Assembly (NCBI GenBank): GCA_964424205.1
Contig: CAYRIF010000117.1
Location: 1-10,525 of the forward strand
Source: CAYRIF01 sp964424205
GTDB lineage: Bacteria; Bacteroidota; Bacteroidia; Cytophagales; Cyclobacteriaceae
Length of the DNA stretch: 10,525 nucleotides
Direction: 5' to 3'
A program made the position numbers and the translations under genes. The notes beneath the pieces are model-generated. The model did not search any database and was not told where the DNA came from. It saw only the letters and a list, made by a program, of their open reading frames with translations. Shown here in pieces: positions 1 through 6,608 of this stretch. Position 1 is the stretch's first letter. Each line of letters starts with the position of its first letter.

Positions 1-5
1 TCTGA

Positions 6-110
6 TGGGGAATAATCCTCTTTACAGAAGACTTAAAAAGCGAGGACACAGACCCAGAGGAAATTTTCAACAAACCCACTATCCCAGAACAAGCGTCTGC
101 CCTGGCTTAA
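6..110 (+). other. Possible 3' tail of a convergent gene, frame interrupted at the window edge
   Basis: The third plus-strand frame is open from position 6 to a TAA at 108-110. Its predicted peptide is acidic and protein-like, with Thr-Glu-Asp-Leu-Lys-Ser-Glu-Asp near its start and a Pro-Glu-Gln-Ala-Ser ending. It has no start codon and an in-frame TGA at 3-5, so it is not a gene by itself. One extra G in the GGGG run at 7-10 would join it to the frame-1 codons at the window edge (Ser-Asp-Gly). It could therefore be the end of a convergent gene carrying a real or sequencing indel. It would overlap the mltD 3' end by 32 bases. It may equally be chance. Confidence 0.18.
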
Positions 111-1569
111 TCTTATTGTTCTTGAGATTGTTTAGTTTTTTGATTCTGTCGATACTCAGGTCTTTGTATTTTCTGGAAATATCCCATAATGTATCACCTG
201 GCTGTACTTTGTAAAATTTATTACCACTACCAATACTTAGTTTTGGTCCGTTGGTTCTTGCCGTTGCGTTTATTTTATTGGCTACCGACGTTTTGGTCCA
301 AACAGTTAATCGCTGTCCTACTCTTATCATATTACCCCTGAGGTGATTCCACCTTCGAATGTCAGATGCCCGTACTTTATACCGCTCGGCAATTTTTCCC
401 ACTACATCACCACTTCGCACCTTATAGGTTAATTTTCTTCTGCCGGTAGTTCCTCCAACGTTGTTTCGTGCAATTAATTTAACATCCTCATATCCTTTTT
501 TACTTGCCGAGTCTAGCATGAAAATTCTATTTTCAGCAATAAAATCTAACTTATCAGATGGCACTATCAAAGGATACTTTTTAGCATAATCAGGAATCAT
601 TCCTTTTTTTAGCTCCGGATTTAAATTATACAGTTCATCCGGACAAAAATTCATCAGGTTGGCAAATGTTTTCAGATTCAAAAATTTATCAATCTGAATC
701 GTATCGGTTTGCATCGCATACTCCATATCATTGACATGCATATTATGCGCTTCGGCATGTTTCATCACATACACTACTGCTATAAATTGTGGCACATATG
801 ACCTTGTCTCTCTTGGCAATCGTCGATAGATTTCCCAAAAGCTTCTCTTATATCCCGACCTGCGAATAGCTTTGCGCACATTGCCTGGCCCTGAATTATA
901 CGCAGCCAAAGCTAGCTCCCAATCTCCTAAATAGTTATATAAAAATTTCAAATATTTTACTGCGGCGATGGTTGCCTTTTCAGGGTCTCTGCGCTCATCA
1001 ATATACCAATCTTGCTTTAGTTTATAACCGCGACCCGTTGCAGGCATAAACTGCCAAAGTCCTGCTGCACCTGCTCTAGATACTGCTTTTGGGTTCAATC
1101 CAGATTCAACAATAGACAGGTATTTTAACTCATCAGGCATGCCATATTCCTTCAAATATTTTTCAAATAGTGGGAAATAAATGTTCTTCCTGCGAATCAT
1201 CAGTTTGGTATATTCTCTATTTTTAACTGCAAAATAATTAACAAAAGGGACTACCCTTTCATTTAAACTGAGATTCATCATAGTGGGCATGTTTGCAAAC
1301 CGTTCTTCTAAGACCTCGTAGGTTACTGTAGGAATGTATTCTGTCTCAATAGTATCTGACAAATCTACATCGGCGATGTCTTCCTCCTCAATCCACGGCT
1401 CAGCCACATTCTCTTCTACCATTTCTTCTACAGTTTGTAGCGTATCTGTGGCAACACTATCCATTGGAATACTTTCCAAAATTTCAGACAACTCCTGCGC
1501 CTGGCCGACCATCACCCCTGTAAAAAGGATGCCTATAAAAAATAATACTCTCATGCTCTTTCTATTCAT
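79..1569 (-). CDS. mltD: Membrane-bound lytic murein transglycosylase D-like protein with two LysM domains
   Basis: A 496-residue periplasmic or outer-membrane peptidoglycan lyase. The family cleaves the MurNAc-GlcNAc beta-1,4 bond to form 1,6-anhydro-MurNAc ends and remodels the wall. Residues 1-25 form a signal peptide (basic NRKSMR, hydrophobic core, likely cleavage after a Gln-Ala pair). It lacks a convincing lipobox, unlike E. coli MltD. An acidic, Glu-rich linker follows (about 27-80). The SLT domain (about 125-265) shows SIVESGLNP with catalytic Glu155, AAGLWQFMPATGR at 168-180 and AYNSGPGNV at 223-231, the classic family-1 lytic transglycosylase motifs. Two LysM peptidoglycan-binding domains lie at about 380-423 and 452-496, the second ending the protein. 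A TTG three codons upstream (1578) is also possible; I prefer the ATG at 1569, which begins a normal signal peptide. It is the last gene of the tatA-gatA-mltD operon, about 26 bases after gatA. Confidence 0.93.
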   Translation of the reverse strand: MNRKSMRVLFFIGILFTGVMVGQAQELSEILESIPMDSVATDTLQTVEEMVEENVAEPWIEEEDIADVDLSDTIETEYIPTVTYEVLEERFANMPTMMNLSLNERVVPFVNYFAVKNREYTKLMIRRKNIYFPLFEKYLKEYGMPDELKYLSIVESGLNPKAVSRAGAAGLWQFMPATGRGYKLKQDWYIDERRDPEKATIAAVKYLKFLYNYLGDWELALAAYNSGPGNVRKAIRRSGYKRSFWEIYRRLPRETRSYVPQFIAVVYVMKHAEAHNMHVNDMEYAMQTDTIQIDKFLNLKTFANLMNFCPDELYNLNPELKKGMIPDYAKKYPLIVPSDKLDFIAENRIFMLDSASKKGYEDVKLIARNNVGGTTGRRKLTYKVRSGDVVGKIAERYKVRASDIRRWNHLRGNMIRVGQRLTVWTKTSVANKINATARTNGPKLSIGSGNKFYKVQPGDTLWDISRKYKDLSIDRIKKLNNLKNNKIKPGQTLVLG

Positions 1570-1595
1570 TGCACTCAATTTTTCTTTTTTGGCTT

Positions 1596-3023
1596 TTACA
1601 AACCCATTAAATATTTACTGAATGCAAACAATGATGCCTCCGAAAAATCTTTGGACATTATCTGCAAACCAATCGGCATGCCTTGTTCATCTTTGCCATT
1701 CGGTATCGAAATCGCAGGAATTCCCGCTACCGATGCCTGAACGGTAAACAAATCAGCCAGGTACATTTCCAATGGGTTGCTACTATGTTGCCCTATTTTA
1801 AAAGCCGTAGTAGGTGTGGTTGGCAATATGATAAAATCATACTCGGCTAAAATAGCCTTCGTTTTATCCATAATCAACCGCCTCACTTTCTGTGCTTTCG
1901 TATAGTAAGCATCATGGTAATCGGCACTCAATACAAAAGTTCCCAACAAAATCCTTCTTTTCACTTCTTCGCCAAATCCCTCGGTTCTTGACTTTTTATA
2001 AAGTGACATTAAGTCCTTTGTATTTCCACTTCTATACCCATACCGCACCCCATCGTACCGCGATAAATTAGAGCTAGCTTCGGCAGTTGTCAAGATATAA
2101 TAGGTGGGGAGCGCAAATTCCATCAATGGAAAATCAATGCCCGCTACCTCATGTCCCTCCTGCCTCAGTAAATTTAGTTTTCTTACAGTTTTTTCTTTTA
2201 TGTCTTTATTCAGCCCTTCGGCATCCAAAGTTTCATTAATATAGGCGATTTTAACTTTCCCGCTAAAATCAGCACTTTCAGAGTATTGCGGCACTTCTCT
2301 TCGCGAAACAGTGCTATCAAACTCATCTGCTCCTGCCATCACTTCAAGCACAAGCGCATTGTCCTCAATACTTTTGGAAAAAATTCCTATCGTATCAAAC
2401 GACGAAGCATATGCCAACAACCCATGTCTGGACACGCGTGAGTATGTAGGTTTTAAACCAATTATACCACAAAATGCTGCAGGTTGTCTTACCGACCCCC
2501 CCGTATCTGTGCCCAACGCCACCTGACACAAATCTGCCTGCACCGATACTGCCGATGCCCCAGAAGAACCTCCAGGCACTTTGGTATTGTCAGCATCATT
2601 CAGCGTAGGTCCAAAAGCCGAATTCTCTGTTGATGAACCCATGGCAAACTCATCACAGTTTTGCCTGCCAATAATGACGGCATCCTCGTCCAACAACTTT
2701 TGAATCGGTGTTCCTGTGAACTGAGATTCAAAGCCATCAAGTATCTGGCTGCCTGCCTGTAGCCCATGGTCTTTTAGACAAATAACGTCTTTCAAACCAA
2801 TGACCATTCCTGCCAACTTCCCTGCCTTCCCTTCTTTTATTTTTAAATCAATTACCCTTGCTCTTTCTAGTGCTTCTACCTCATAAACATCCAAAAAAAC
2901 ATTCAAATATGCTTTTTCTTTAATATTTTGCACATAGTACTCCACCAAAGAAACGCAAGTAATGAGTCCACTTTTTAAGTCCTTTCTAATTTCGATAAAG
3001 GAAGAATAATTATGTAATACCAC
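1596..3023 (-). CDS. gatA: Asp-tRNA(Asn)/Glu-tRNA(Gln) amidotransferase subunit A
   Basis: A 475-residue cytoplasmic amidase-signature enzyme. GatA hydrolyses glutamine and supplies ammonia to GatB, which amidates Glu-tRNA(Gln) and/or Asp-tRNA(Asn). The amidase signature is complete. The Ser-cisSer-Lys triad can be placed as Lys78 (GLKDV), Ser153 (VPGGSSGAS) and Ser177 (GTDTGGSVRQP); the 24-residue Ser-Ser spacing matches known GatA proteins. KPTYSRVSRHGL and ASSFDTIG downstream are also GatA-typical, and length is normal. The start is a GTG directly after the tatA stop codon (TAA-GTG, no gap), which suggests translational coupling. No ATG lies close to the expected N-terminus (YSSFIEIRKDL), so the GTG start is well supported. 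The partners gatB and gatC are not in the window, as is common where gat genes are scattered. Transcription is probably from the promoter ahead of tatA. Confidence 0.96.
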   Translation of the reverse strand: MVLHNYSSFIEIRKDLKSGLITCVSLVEYYVQNIKEKAYLNVFLDVYEVEALERARVIDLKIKEGKAGKLAGMVIGLKDVICLKDHGLQAGSQILDGFESQFTGTPIQKLLDEDAVIIGRQNCDEFAMGSSTENSAFGPTLNDADNTKVPGGSSGASAVSVQADLCQVALGTDTGGSVRQPAAFCGIIGLKPTYSRVSRHGLLAYASSFDTIGIFSKSIEDNALVLEVMAGADEFDSTVSRREVPQYSESADFSGKVKIAYINETLDAEGLNKDIKEKTVRKLNLLRQEGHEVAGIDFPLMEFALPTYYILTTAEASSNLSRYDGVRYGYRSGNTKDLMSLYKKSRTEGFGEEVKRRILLGTFVLSADYHDAYYTKAQKVRRLIMDKTKAILAEYDFIILPTTPTTAFKIGQHSSNPLEMYLADLFTVQASVAGIPAISIPNGKDEQGMPIGLQIMSKDFSEASLFAFSKYLMGL

Positions 3024-3221
3024 TTATTCTTTAACCGCCTTTTCGCTATCTTCTATTTCCTTTTGAACCTCTTTGGTCGCATCTTTAAATTCTCTGATGC
3101 CTTTTCCAAGACCTCTTGCTAACTCGGGAATTTTTTTAGCGCCGAAGAAAATCAAAACAACCAGTACAATCAAGACCATTTCCATCCCGCCTGGCATTGC
3201 AAATCCTAATAATGCATGCAT
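3024..3221 (-). CDS. tatA: Sec-independent protein translocase, TatA/TatE family
   Basis: A 65-residue inner-membrane protein. TatA subunits oligomerise with TatC to form the pathway that exports folded proteins carrying twin-arginine signals. Sequence hallmarks are visible: a short N-terminal segment, one transmembrane helix (about residues 13-27, rich in V, L and I), the hinge FFGAKKIPELARGLGKGI at 25-42, and a charged amphipathic tail with FKDATKEVQKEIEDSEKAVKE. The FG hinge and PEL motif are diagnostic of TatA/E rather than TatB. The first ATG is used because the N-terminus resembles other Bacteroidota TatA proteins (short hydrophobic start, then MPGG). It is the first gene of a minus-strand operon with gatA and mltD. 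No tatC is present in the window. The symbol could also be tatE. Confidence 0.94.
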   Translation of the reverse strand: MHALLGFAMPGGMEMVLIVLVVLIFFGAKKIPELARGLGKGIREFKDATKEVQKEIEDSEKAVKE

Positions 3222-3254
3222 AATAAATTTAGATTAAGTTTAAACTTTACGATG

Positions 3255-3285
3255 TAAAAGTAATTATAATTATCGTAGCCACAAA
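3255..3285 (-). promoter_or_regulatory. Predicted Bacteroidota-type promoter for the tatA-gatA-mltD operon
   Basis: Read on the minus strand, TTTG (3285-3282) is followed after 19 bases by TACTTTTA (3262-3255). The known Bacteroidota primary-sigma consensus is TTTG or TTG, a spacer of about 17-23 bases, then TAnnTTTG. Here the -33 element and spacer fit, and the -7 element misses only its last G. Transcription would start near 3250, leaving a leader of about 30 bases before the tatA ATG. This is a consensus match, not a mapped start site. Confidence 0.5.
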
Positions 3286-3336
3286 CACATATTTGATTCT
3301 TGTTGGTACAATGTATCTTAAAGTGAATTATTGCAT

Positions 3337-3406
3337 AAAACGGCTAGTTGCCTAATTATCAATGATTCATCTCCTTCCTAGCCTTTTTTTGCTGCCGTTT
3401 TTTTTT
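3337..3406 (+). terminator. Orphan hairpin cluster with T-runs, terminator-like
   Basis: Two sets of complementary arms share the left side. AAAACGGC (3337-3344) is complementary to GCCGTTTT (3394-3401), and GGCTAG (3342-3347) to CTAGCC (3378-3383). The inner right arm is followed by seven T (3384-3390), the outer by a nine-T run (3398-3406). Because the left arms overlap, the two pairings exclude each other at GGC. The structure reads as an intrinsic terminator on the plus strand, yet no plus-strand gene ends upstream. It could end a short untranslated RNA or regulate by alternative folding. Loops are long, so stability is uncertain. Confidence 0.4.
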
Positions 3407-3415
3407 ACAAAAATA

Positions 3416-3456
3416 AATGATACAATGTTTTTAATGCTATAATTAATGATATAATG
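3416..3456. repeat. Three imperfect copies of a 12-base A/T-rich motif
   Basis: AATGATACAATG (3416-3427), AATGCTATAATT (3433-3444) and AATGATATAATG (3445-3456) are near copies; the first and third differ at one base and the last two are directly adjacent. This could be a protein-binding array or simple A/T-rich drift. It lies about 180 bases upstream of the lysS promoter element. Confidence 0.35.
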
Positions 3457-3631
3457 CAGATTGGCGAAGTCAATACTTGCTTTATTATCGCATTAAAGCA
3501 TTAGCTCATTGAATACCTCTTCTTTATACACGACCCCTCCAATATCTTTATAGTCACTTTAATACAAACGCTATTTTTTACTTTCAGGTATAAATATTCC
3601 CCAAGTAAATTCCATTAATCAGTAACTTGTT

Positions 3632-3639
3632 TATTTTTG
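3632..3639 (+). promoter_or_regulatory. Predicted -7 element of the lysS promoter
   Basis: TATTTTTG fits the Bacteroidota -7 consensus TAnnTTTG exactly. It predicts a transcript starting near 3645 and a leader of about 15 bases before the ATG at 3661. No clear TTTG lies at the expected -33 distance, so support rests on the -7 box. The element also argues against the in-frame TTG at 3637 being the start codon, because that codon sits inside the box. Confidence 0.45.
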
Positions 3640-3660
3640 CAGTCTATTAATGAAAATACA

Positions 3661-5388
3661 ATGCATCTAAGCGAACAAGAATTACAAAGAAGACAAGGAA
3701 GAGAAGCTCTTCAGAATTTGGGAATCAACCCTTATCCCTCAGAAACATTTGAAATAAATGCAACTGCTCAGGATATTAAGGGGAACTTTGAAAAGTCAAA
3801 AACCAATTATAAGAATATCTCAATTGCTGGACGTTTGATGAGTCGTAGAATCATGGGTTCTGCTTCGTTTGCCGAAATACAAGATGCCTCTGGCAGGATT
3901 CAAATATACCTGAGAAGGGATGATATTTGTCCCGACGAGGATAAAACAATGTACAATACCGTCTTCAAAAAAATGATGGACATTGGTGATATCATTGGCA
4001 TCAAAGGATATGTATTTACCACAGAGGTAGGAGAAATTTCTATTCATGTGACAAAACTCACCATGCTTACCAAGTCGCTCAAGCCACTGCCAATTGTGAA
4101 AACCACCGAAGACAGCGAAGGTAATGTGACCGTTCATGATGCATTTACTGATCCAGAGCAACGCTATAGACAGCGGTATGTTGATATGATTGTGAATCCT
4201 GATGTGCGCAAAACTTTTGTGAAAAGAACACAAATGGTCAACTCAATCAGGAAATACCTCGCCGACAAAGGATACCTGGAGGTGGAAACACCCATCTTAC
4301 AACCATTATATGGTGGTGCGGCGGCGCGTCCATTTAAAACGCACCATAACACTTTGGACATGACACTCTATTTGCGCATTGCCAATGAACTTTACCTGAA
4401 AAGGCTAATTGTGGGCGGTTATGATGGCGTTTTTGAGTTTTCAAAAGATTTTAGAAATGAAGGAATGTCTCGATTTCACAATCCTGAATTTACACAAATC
4501 GAATTGTACGTGGCATATAAAGATTACAACTGGATGATGGACACCGTGGAAGAGATGATAGAAATTGCAGCGATGGACATACACGGCACCACCAAAATTC
4601 AGGTCGGAGAAAAGACCATCGATTTCAAACGACCATGGAAGCGCTTCACCATGTTTGAAGCCATTGAGCACTTTACGGGCATTGACATTTCGGAAATGGA
4701 CGAGGCAGGTTTAAGAACCACCGCCACCAAATTAAACGTGCCGATTGATGACACGATGGGCAAGGGAAAATTGATTGATGAAATATTTGGCGAAAAATGT
4801 GAGGCACAACTCATACAGCCCACCTTCATCACCGATTACCCTGTAGAGATGTCACCCTTGGCAAAAAAGCATAGAACCAAAGAAGGATTAGTAGAAAGAT
4901 TTGAAGCCATCTGTAATGGCAAAGAGATATGCAATGCCTTCTCTGAACTCAACGACCCGATAGACCAACGACAGCGCTTCGAGGAGCAGCTAGAACTAGG
5001 TAAACGAGGTGATGATGAGGCGATGGTATTGGACGAAGATTTCTTAAGAGCATTGGAATATGGCATGCCTCCTACGGCTGGACTGGGCATAGGCATCGAT
5101 CGGTTGTCGATGATTATGACCAACTCAGCGTCTATCCAAGATGTGTTGTTCTTTCCCCAGATGCGCCCAGAGAAAAAGATTAAATCTGAAGTCAGTCAGC
5201 TGAATGAAACAGAAAAAGCAGTCTATGACCTGCTGGAGAAAGCTAAAAAAATAGAACTTGCTACCCTAAAAGAAGCTGCTGGTCTTTCCAATAAAAAATG
5301 GGACCAGGCGATTAAGTCACTAACAAAATCGGGATTAGCAAAGGTAGAGAAGAATGATGACGGGTTGTTTGTTTCTTTTTTGGGGTAA
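3661..5388 (+). CDS. lysS: Lysine--tRNA ligase (class II) with C-terminal extension
   Basis: A 575-residue cytoplasmic enzyme that charges tRNA(Lys) with lysine using ATP. The N-terminal OB-fold anticodon-binding domain begins near residue 53 (ISIAGRLMSRRIMG, then FAEIQDASGRIQIYL). The class II catalytic core follows, with motif 1 around YLEVETPILQP, motif 2 at FRNEGMSRFHNPEFTQIE (Phe264, Arg265) and motif 3 at GLGIGIDR (474-481). The bacterial enzyme normally ends soon after the FFPQMRP motif, at about 500 residues. Here about 70 residues continue (505-575), with LNETEKAVYDLLEKAKK and a helix-rich LKEAAGLSNKKWDQAIKSL stretch that resembles a winged-helix fold. Longer LysS proteins of this kind are known in Bacteroidota. 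The ATG at 3661 is chosen over TTG at 3637 because MHLSEQE is the usual N-terminus and the TTG lies within the promoter. It is monocistronic as far as can be seen. Confidence 0.97.
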   Translation: MHLSEQELQRRQGREALQNLGINPYPSETFEINATAQDIKGNFEKSKTNYKNISIAGRLMSRRIMGSASFAEIQDASGRIQIYLRRDDICPDEDKTMYNTVFKKMMDIGDIIGIKGYVFTTEVGEISIHVTKLTMLTKSLKPLPIVKTTEDSEGNVTVHDAFTDPEQRYRQRYVDMIVNPDVRKTFVKRTQMVNSIRKYLADKGYLEVETPILQPLYGGAAARPFKTHHNTLDMTLYLRIANELYLKRLIVGGYDGVFEFSKDFRNEGMSRFHNPEFTQIELYVAYKDYNWMMDTVEEMIEIAAMDIHGTTKIQVGEKTIDFKRPWKRFTMFEAIEHFTGIDISEMDEAGLRTTATKLNVPIDDTMGKGKLIDEIFGEKCEAQLIQPTFITDYPVEMSPLAKKHRTKEGLVERFEAICNGKEICNAFSELNDPIDQRQRFEEQLELGKRGDDEAMVLDEDFLRALEYGMPPTAGLGIGIDRLSMIMTNSASIQDVLFFPQMRPEKKIKSEVSQLNETEKAVYDLLEKAKKIELATLKEAAGLSNKKWDQAIKSLTKSGLAKVEKNDDGLFVSFLG

Positions 5389-5394
5389 AATTGG

Positions 5395-5436
5395 TTTCTA
5401 ATTTCGGATTTCTTATTTCCAGTTACTGATTTTGGG
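5395..5436. repeat. Short heptanucleotide tandem repeat, TTTCnnn
   Basis: Starting seven bases after the lysS stop codon, the sequence runs in 7-base steps: TTTCTAA, TTTCGGA, TTTCTTA, TTTCCAG, then the weaker TTACTGA and TTTTGGG. The first four units (5395-5422) all begin TTTC. This simple-sequence tract is too short to be diagnostic. It may be a decayed intergenic repeat. No terminator hairpin was found for lysS here. Confidence 0.5.
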
Positions 5437-5511
5437 GGTTGTGGTGGTTTTGTTAGTTTGTGGAAAAGTTGCATTGCGCTTGCCAAATAAAAGAGCCCTG
5501 TATATATTAAT

Positions 5512-6345
5512 GTTATGTGGAATACTTCTTCTAAAAAATACTAGTTACATGAAAAAATCCTTACTCTTAATCTCAATGATATTCTTAATAATTGTTGGTT
5601 GTAACCGCAGAGAAGGCGAAGATAAAACTGGATTGCTTTCATACCTTGTTAGTATTTCAGATAATGAAGATGCCGGTGTGAAAGATGTATTAGGATTTTT
5701 TGGTGGTTATTGTGAATACTCAATTGGAAAATTTGTTTCCACTGAAAAAAATAGTGAGAAATATTTTGTGTTAAAATTATCGAAAAGTGAAGCAATAGAA
5801 AAATTTGCCGACAACCTTAGGTTTCCTGCCTCAAATATTGCTTACAGATTTTATAGAAATCTGAATTCAGAGGAAAGGAAAAACTATACTCATATCAAGT
5901 CTATTATTGTCCTTTCTGATGGAAAAGAGATGGGATTTAAATTCAGTACTTGGGAACTTGAAATTGTAGATAAAAAAATGGCTTTTGTCGAACGTATTGT
6001 ATCAATAATAAAGGAAAAAAGATTTGATGACTTGGCTCCATTATTAAATGATAGCAGCTATGTGCAATACGACAAGAATGAACTTATTGAAAACTTAAAA
6101 AAAGTTGACTCTCAGTTTGGTAATGTCACAGATGAAGGCTTCAGAATATTTGGATACAAGATAAATGCAATAGACAAAAAGGGAAACGATATACTTCATA
6201 TCTCAGGTGCGATTATAAGAGACATCCAGGCGAATGAATTCAAACTCACAATAGATCCGTATTCAGATGAACTAGAAATATTGATGCTCCAGTATAAAAT
6301 GTGAACTAGATGATACAAGCATCCGCTCGTATCCTAACACATAAC
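5512..6345. repeat. Inverted 8-mer pair bracketing the lipoprotein gene (possible cassette ends)
   Basis: GTTATGTG at 5512-5519 lies 29 bases upstream of the lipoprotein ATG, and its exact reverse complement CACATAAC lies at 6338-6345, 33 bases after the stop. The 7-mers GTTATGT and ACATAAC resemble the degenerate core sites (GTTRRRY, RYYYAAC) that bound integron gene cassettes, although GTTATGT misses the consensus at one position. No complete attC hairpin follows the right copy and no integrase is in view. Chance occurrence of an 8-mer pair in such A/T-rich flanks is plausible. Confidence 0.22.
5549..6304 (+). CDS. Putative lipoprotein of unknown function
   Basis: A 251-residue protein I do not recognise. 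Its N-terminus is a clear lipoprotein signal: MKKS, a hydrophobic core at 5-16, then lipobox IVGC with Cys18 followed by Asn-Arg-Arg. It should be lipid-anchored in the cell envelope, possibly facing outward. The mature part is hydrophilic and mixed alpha/beta with no repeats or further membrane helices. The segment from about 146 onward (FVERIVSIIKEKRFDDLAPLL, then a hydrophobic strand pattern ending LEILMLQYK) is loosely like NTF2-like or DUF3887-type domains, but that is only a pattern impression. The open frame extends back to 5432; the ATG at 5549 is chosen because it begins the signal peptide. It stands between long spacers, with an inverted 8-mer on either side and no obvious promoter or Shine-Dalgarno. 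The gene looks more A/T-rich than lysS, which fits an accessory or acquired gene. Confidence 0.8.
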   Translation: MKKSLLLISMIFLIIVGCNRREGEDKTGLLSYLVSISDNEDAGVKDVLGFFGGYCEYSIGKFVSTEKNSEKYFVLKLSKSEAIEKFADNLRFPASNIAYRFYRNLNSEERKNYTHIKSIIVLSDGKEMGFKFSTWELEIVDKKMAFVERIVSIIKEKRFDDLAPLLNDSSYVQYDKNELIENLKKVDSQFGNVTDEGFRIFGYKINAIDKKGNDILHISGAIIRDIQANEFKLTIDPYSDELEILMLQYKM

Positions 6346-6608
6346 CAATCAAAAATTTAAGTCATATTTAGATCTATTTGAGATAGAATTTATAGCATAT
6401 CCAAAGTGTCTATCTATCTATTTTAGAGACTGAAAAGTCGGCTTACGGATAAAGCACAAGTGTCCACTTGTGCTATGGAATTCTTAAAATATTTAGCAGC
6501 GACCTATAAAATCACACCGCTATCAGTTACAATAAATCACAAAAAAAACCGTAATATATCCAAATAGGGACGTTACATCTCTATATGCTGAACTAAAATA
6601 CTGAAAGG
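6305..6608. other. Intergenic spacer of 304 bases with a REP-like palindrome
   Basis: No credible coding frame on either strand. It contains the right member of the inverted 8-mer (6338-6345), a short TCTA microsatellite (about 6409-6420, three units) and the 22-base palindrome at 6453-6474. I see no TAnnTTTG element ahead of the downstream GH5 gene, so its promoter is undefined. Confidence 0.6.
6453..6474. repeat. REP-like perfect palindrome
   Basis: AGCACAAGTG (6453-6462) and CACTTGTGCT (6465-6474) are exact reverse complements separated by TC. The real hairpin would have a 9-bp stem and a 4-base loop. It is flanked by CGGATAA on the left and ATGG on the right. No T-run follows, so a terminator is unlikely. 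Similar short palindromes scattered between Bacteroidota genes are linked to REP-associated tyrosine transposases (RAYTs); only one copy is in the window and no such transposase is present. Confidence 0.55.

Larger units (their letters stand above)
3222..3660. other. Divergent intergenic region between tatA and lysS
   Basis: About 440 bases lie between the divergently read tatA and lysS. The region is strongly A/T-rich and has no credible coding frame. From left to right it holds a minus-strand promoter for tatA (3255-3285), a hairpin cluster with T-runs (3337-3406), a triplicated 12-base A/T-rich motif (3416-3456) and a -7 element ahead of lysS (3632-3639). I see no recognisable RNA family in the rest. 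Confidence 0.7.

Noticed and set aside
1570..1578. TTG start for the lytic transglycosylase
   Set aside because: The ATG three codons later gives the same signal peptide with a commoner start codon; the difference is minor.
3637..3660. TTG start adding eight residues to LysS
   Set aside because: The TTG lies inside the TATTTTTG promoter element, and the ATG at 3661 begins the usual LysS N-terminus.
3820..5123. Several minus-strand open frames inside lysS
   Set aside because: They are antisense shadows with improbable compositions and no homology that I recognise, while the plus strand encodes a complete enzyme.
5432..5548. N-terminal extension of the lipoprotein from an upstream start
   Set aside because: It would place the lipoprotein signal about 39 residues into the protein, where the lipobox could not work normally.
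6408..6431. Possible hairpin from GTCTATC and GAGAC around the TCTA microsatellite
   Set aside because: Only short, mismatched arms can pair, and the tract is better explained as a three-unit simple repeat.
6346..6480. Full attC recombination site after the lipoprotein gene
   Set aside because: No second GTTRRRY-type core or internal imperfect arms are found at a suitable distance; the nearby palindrome has the form of a REP, not an attC.
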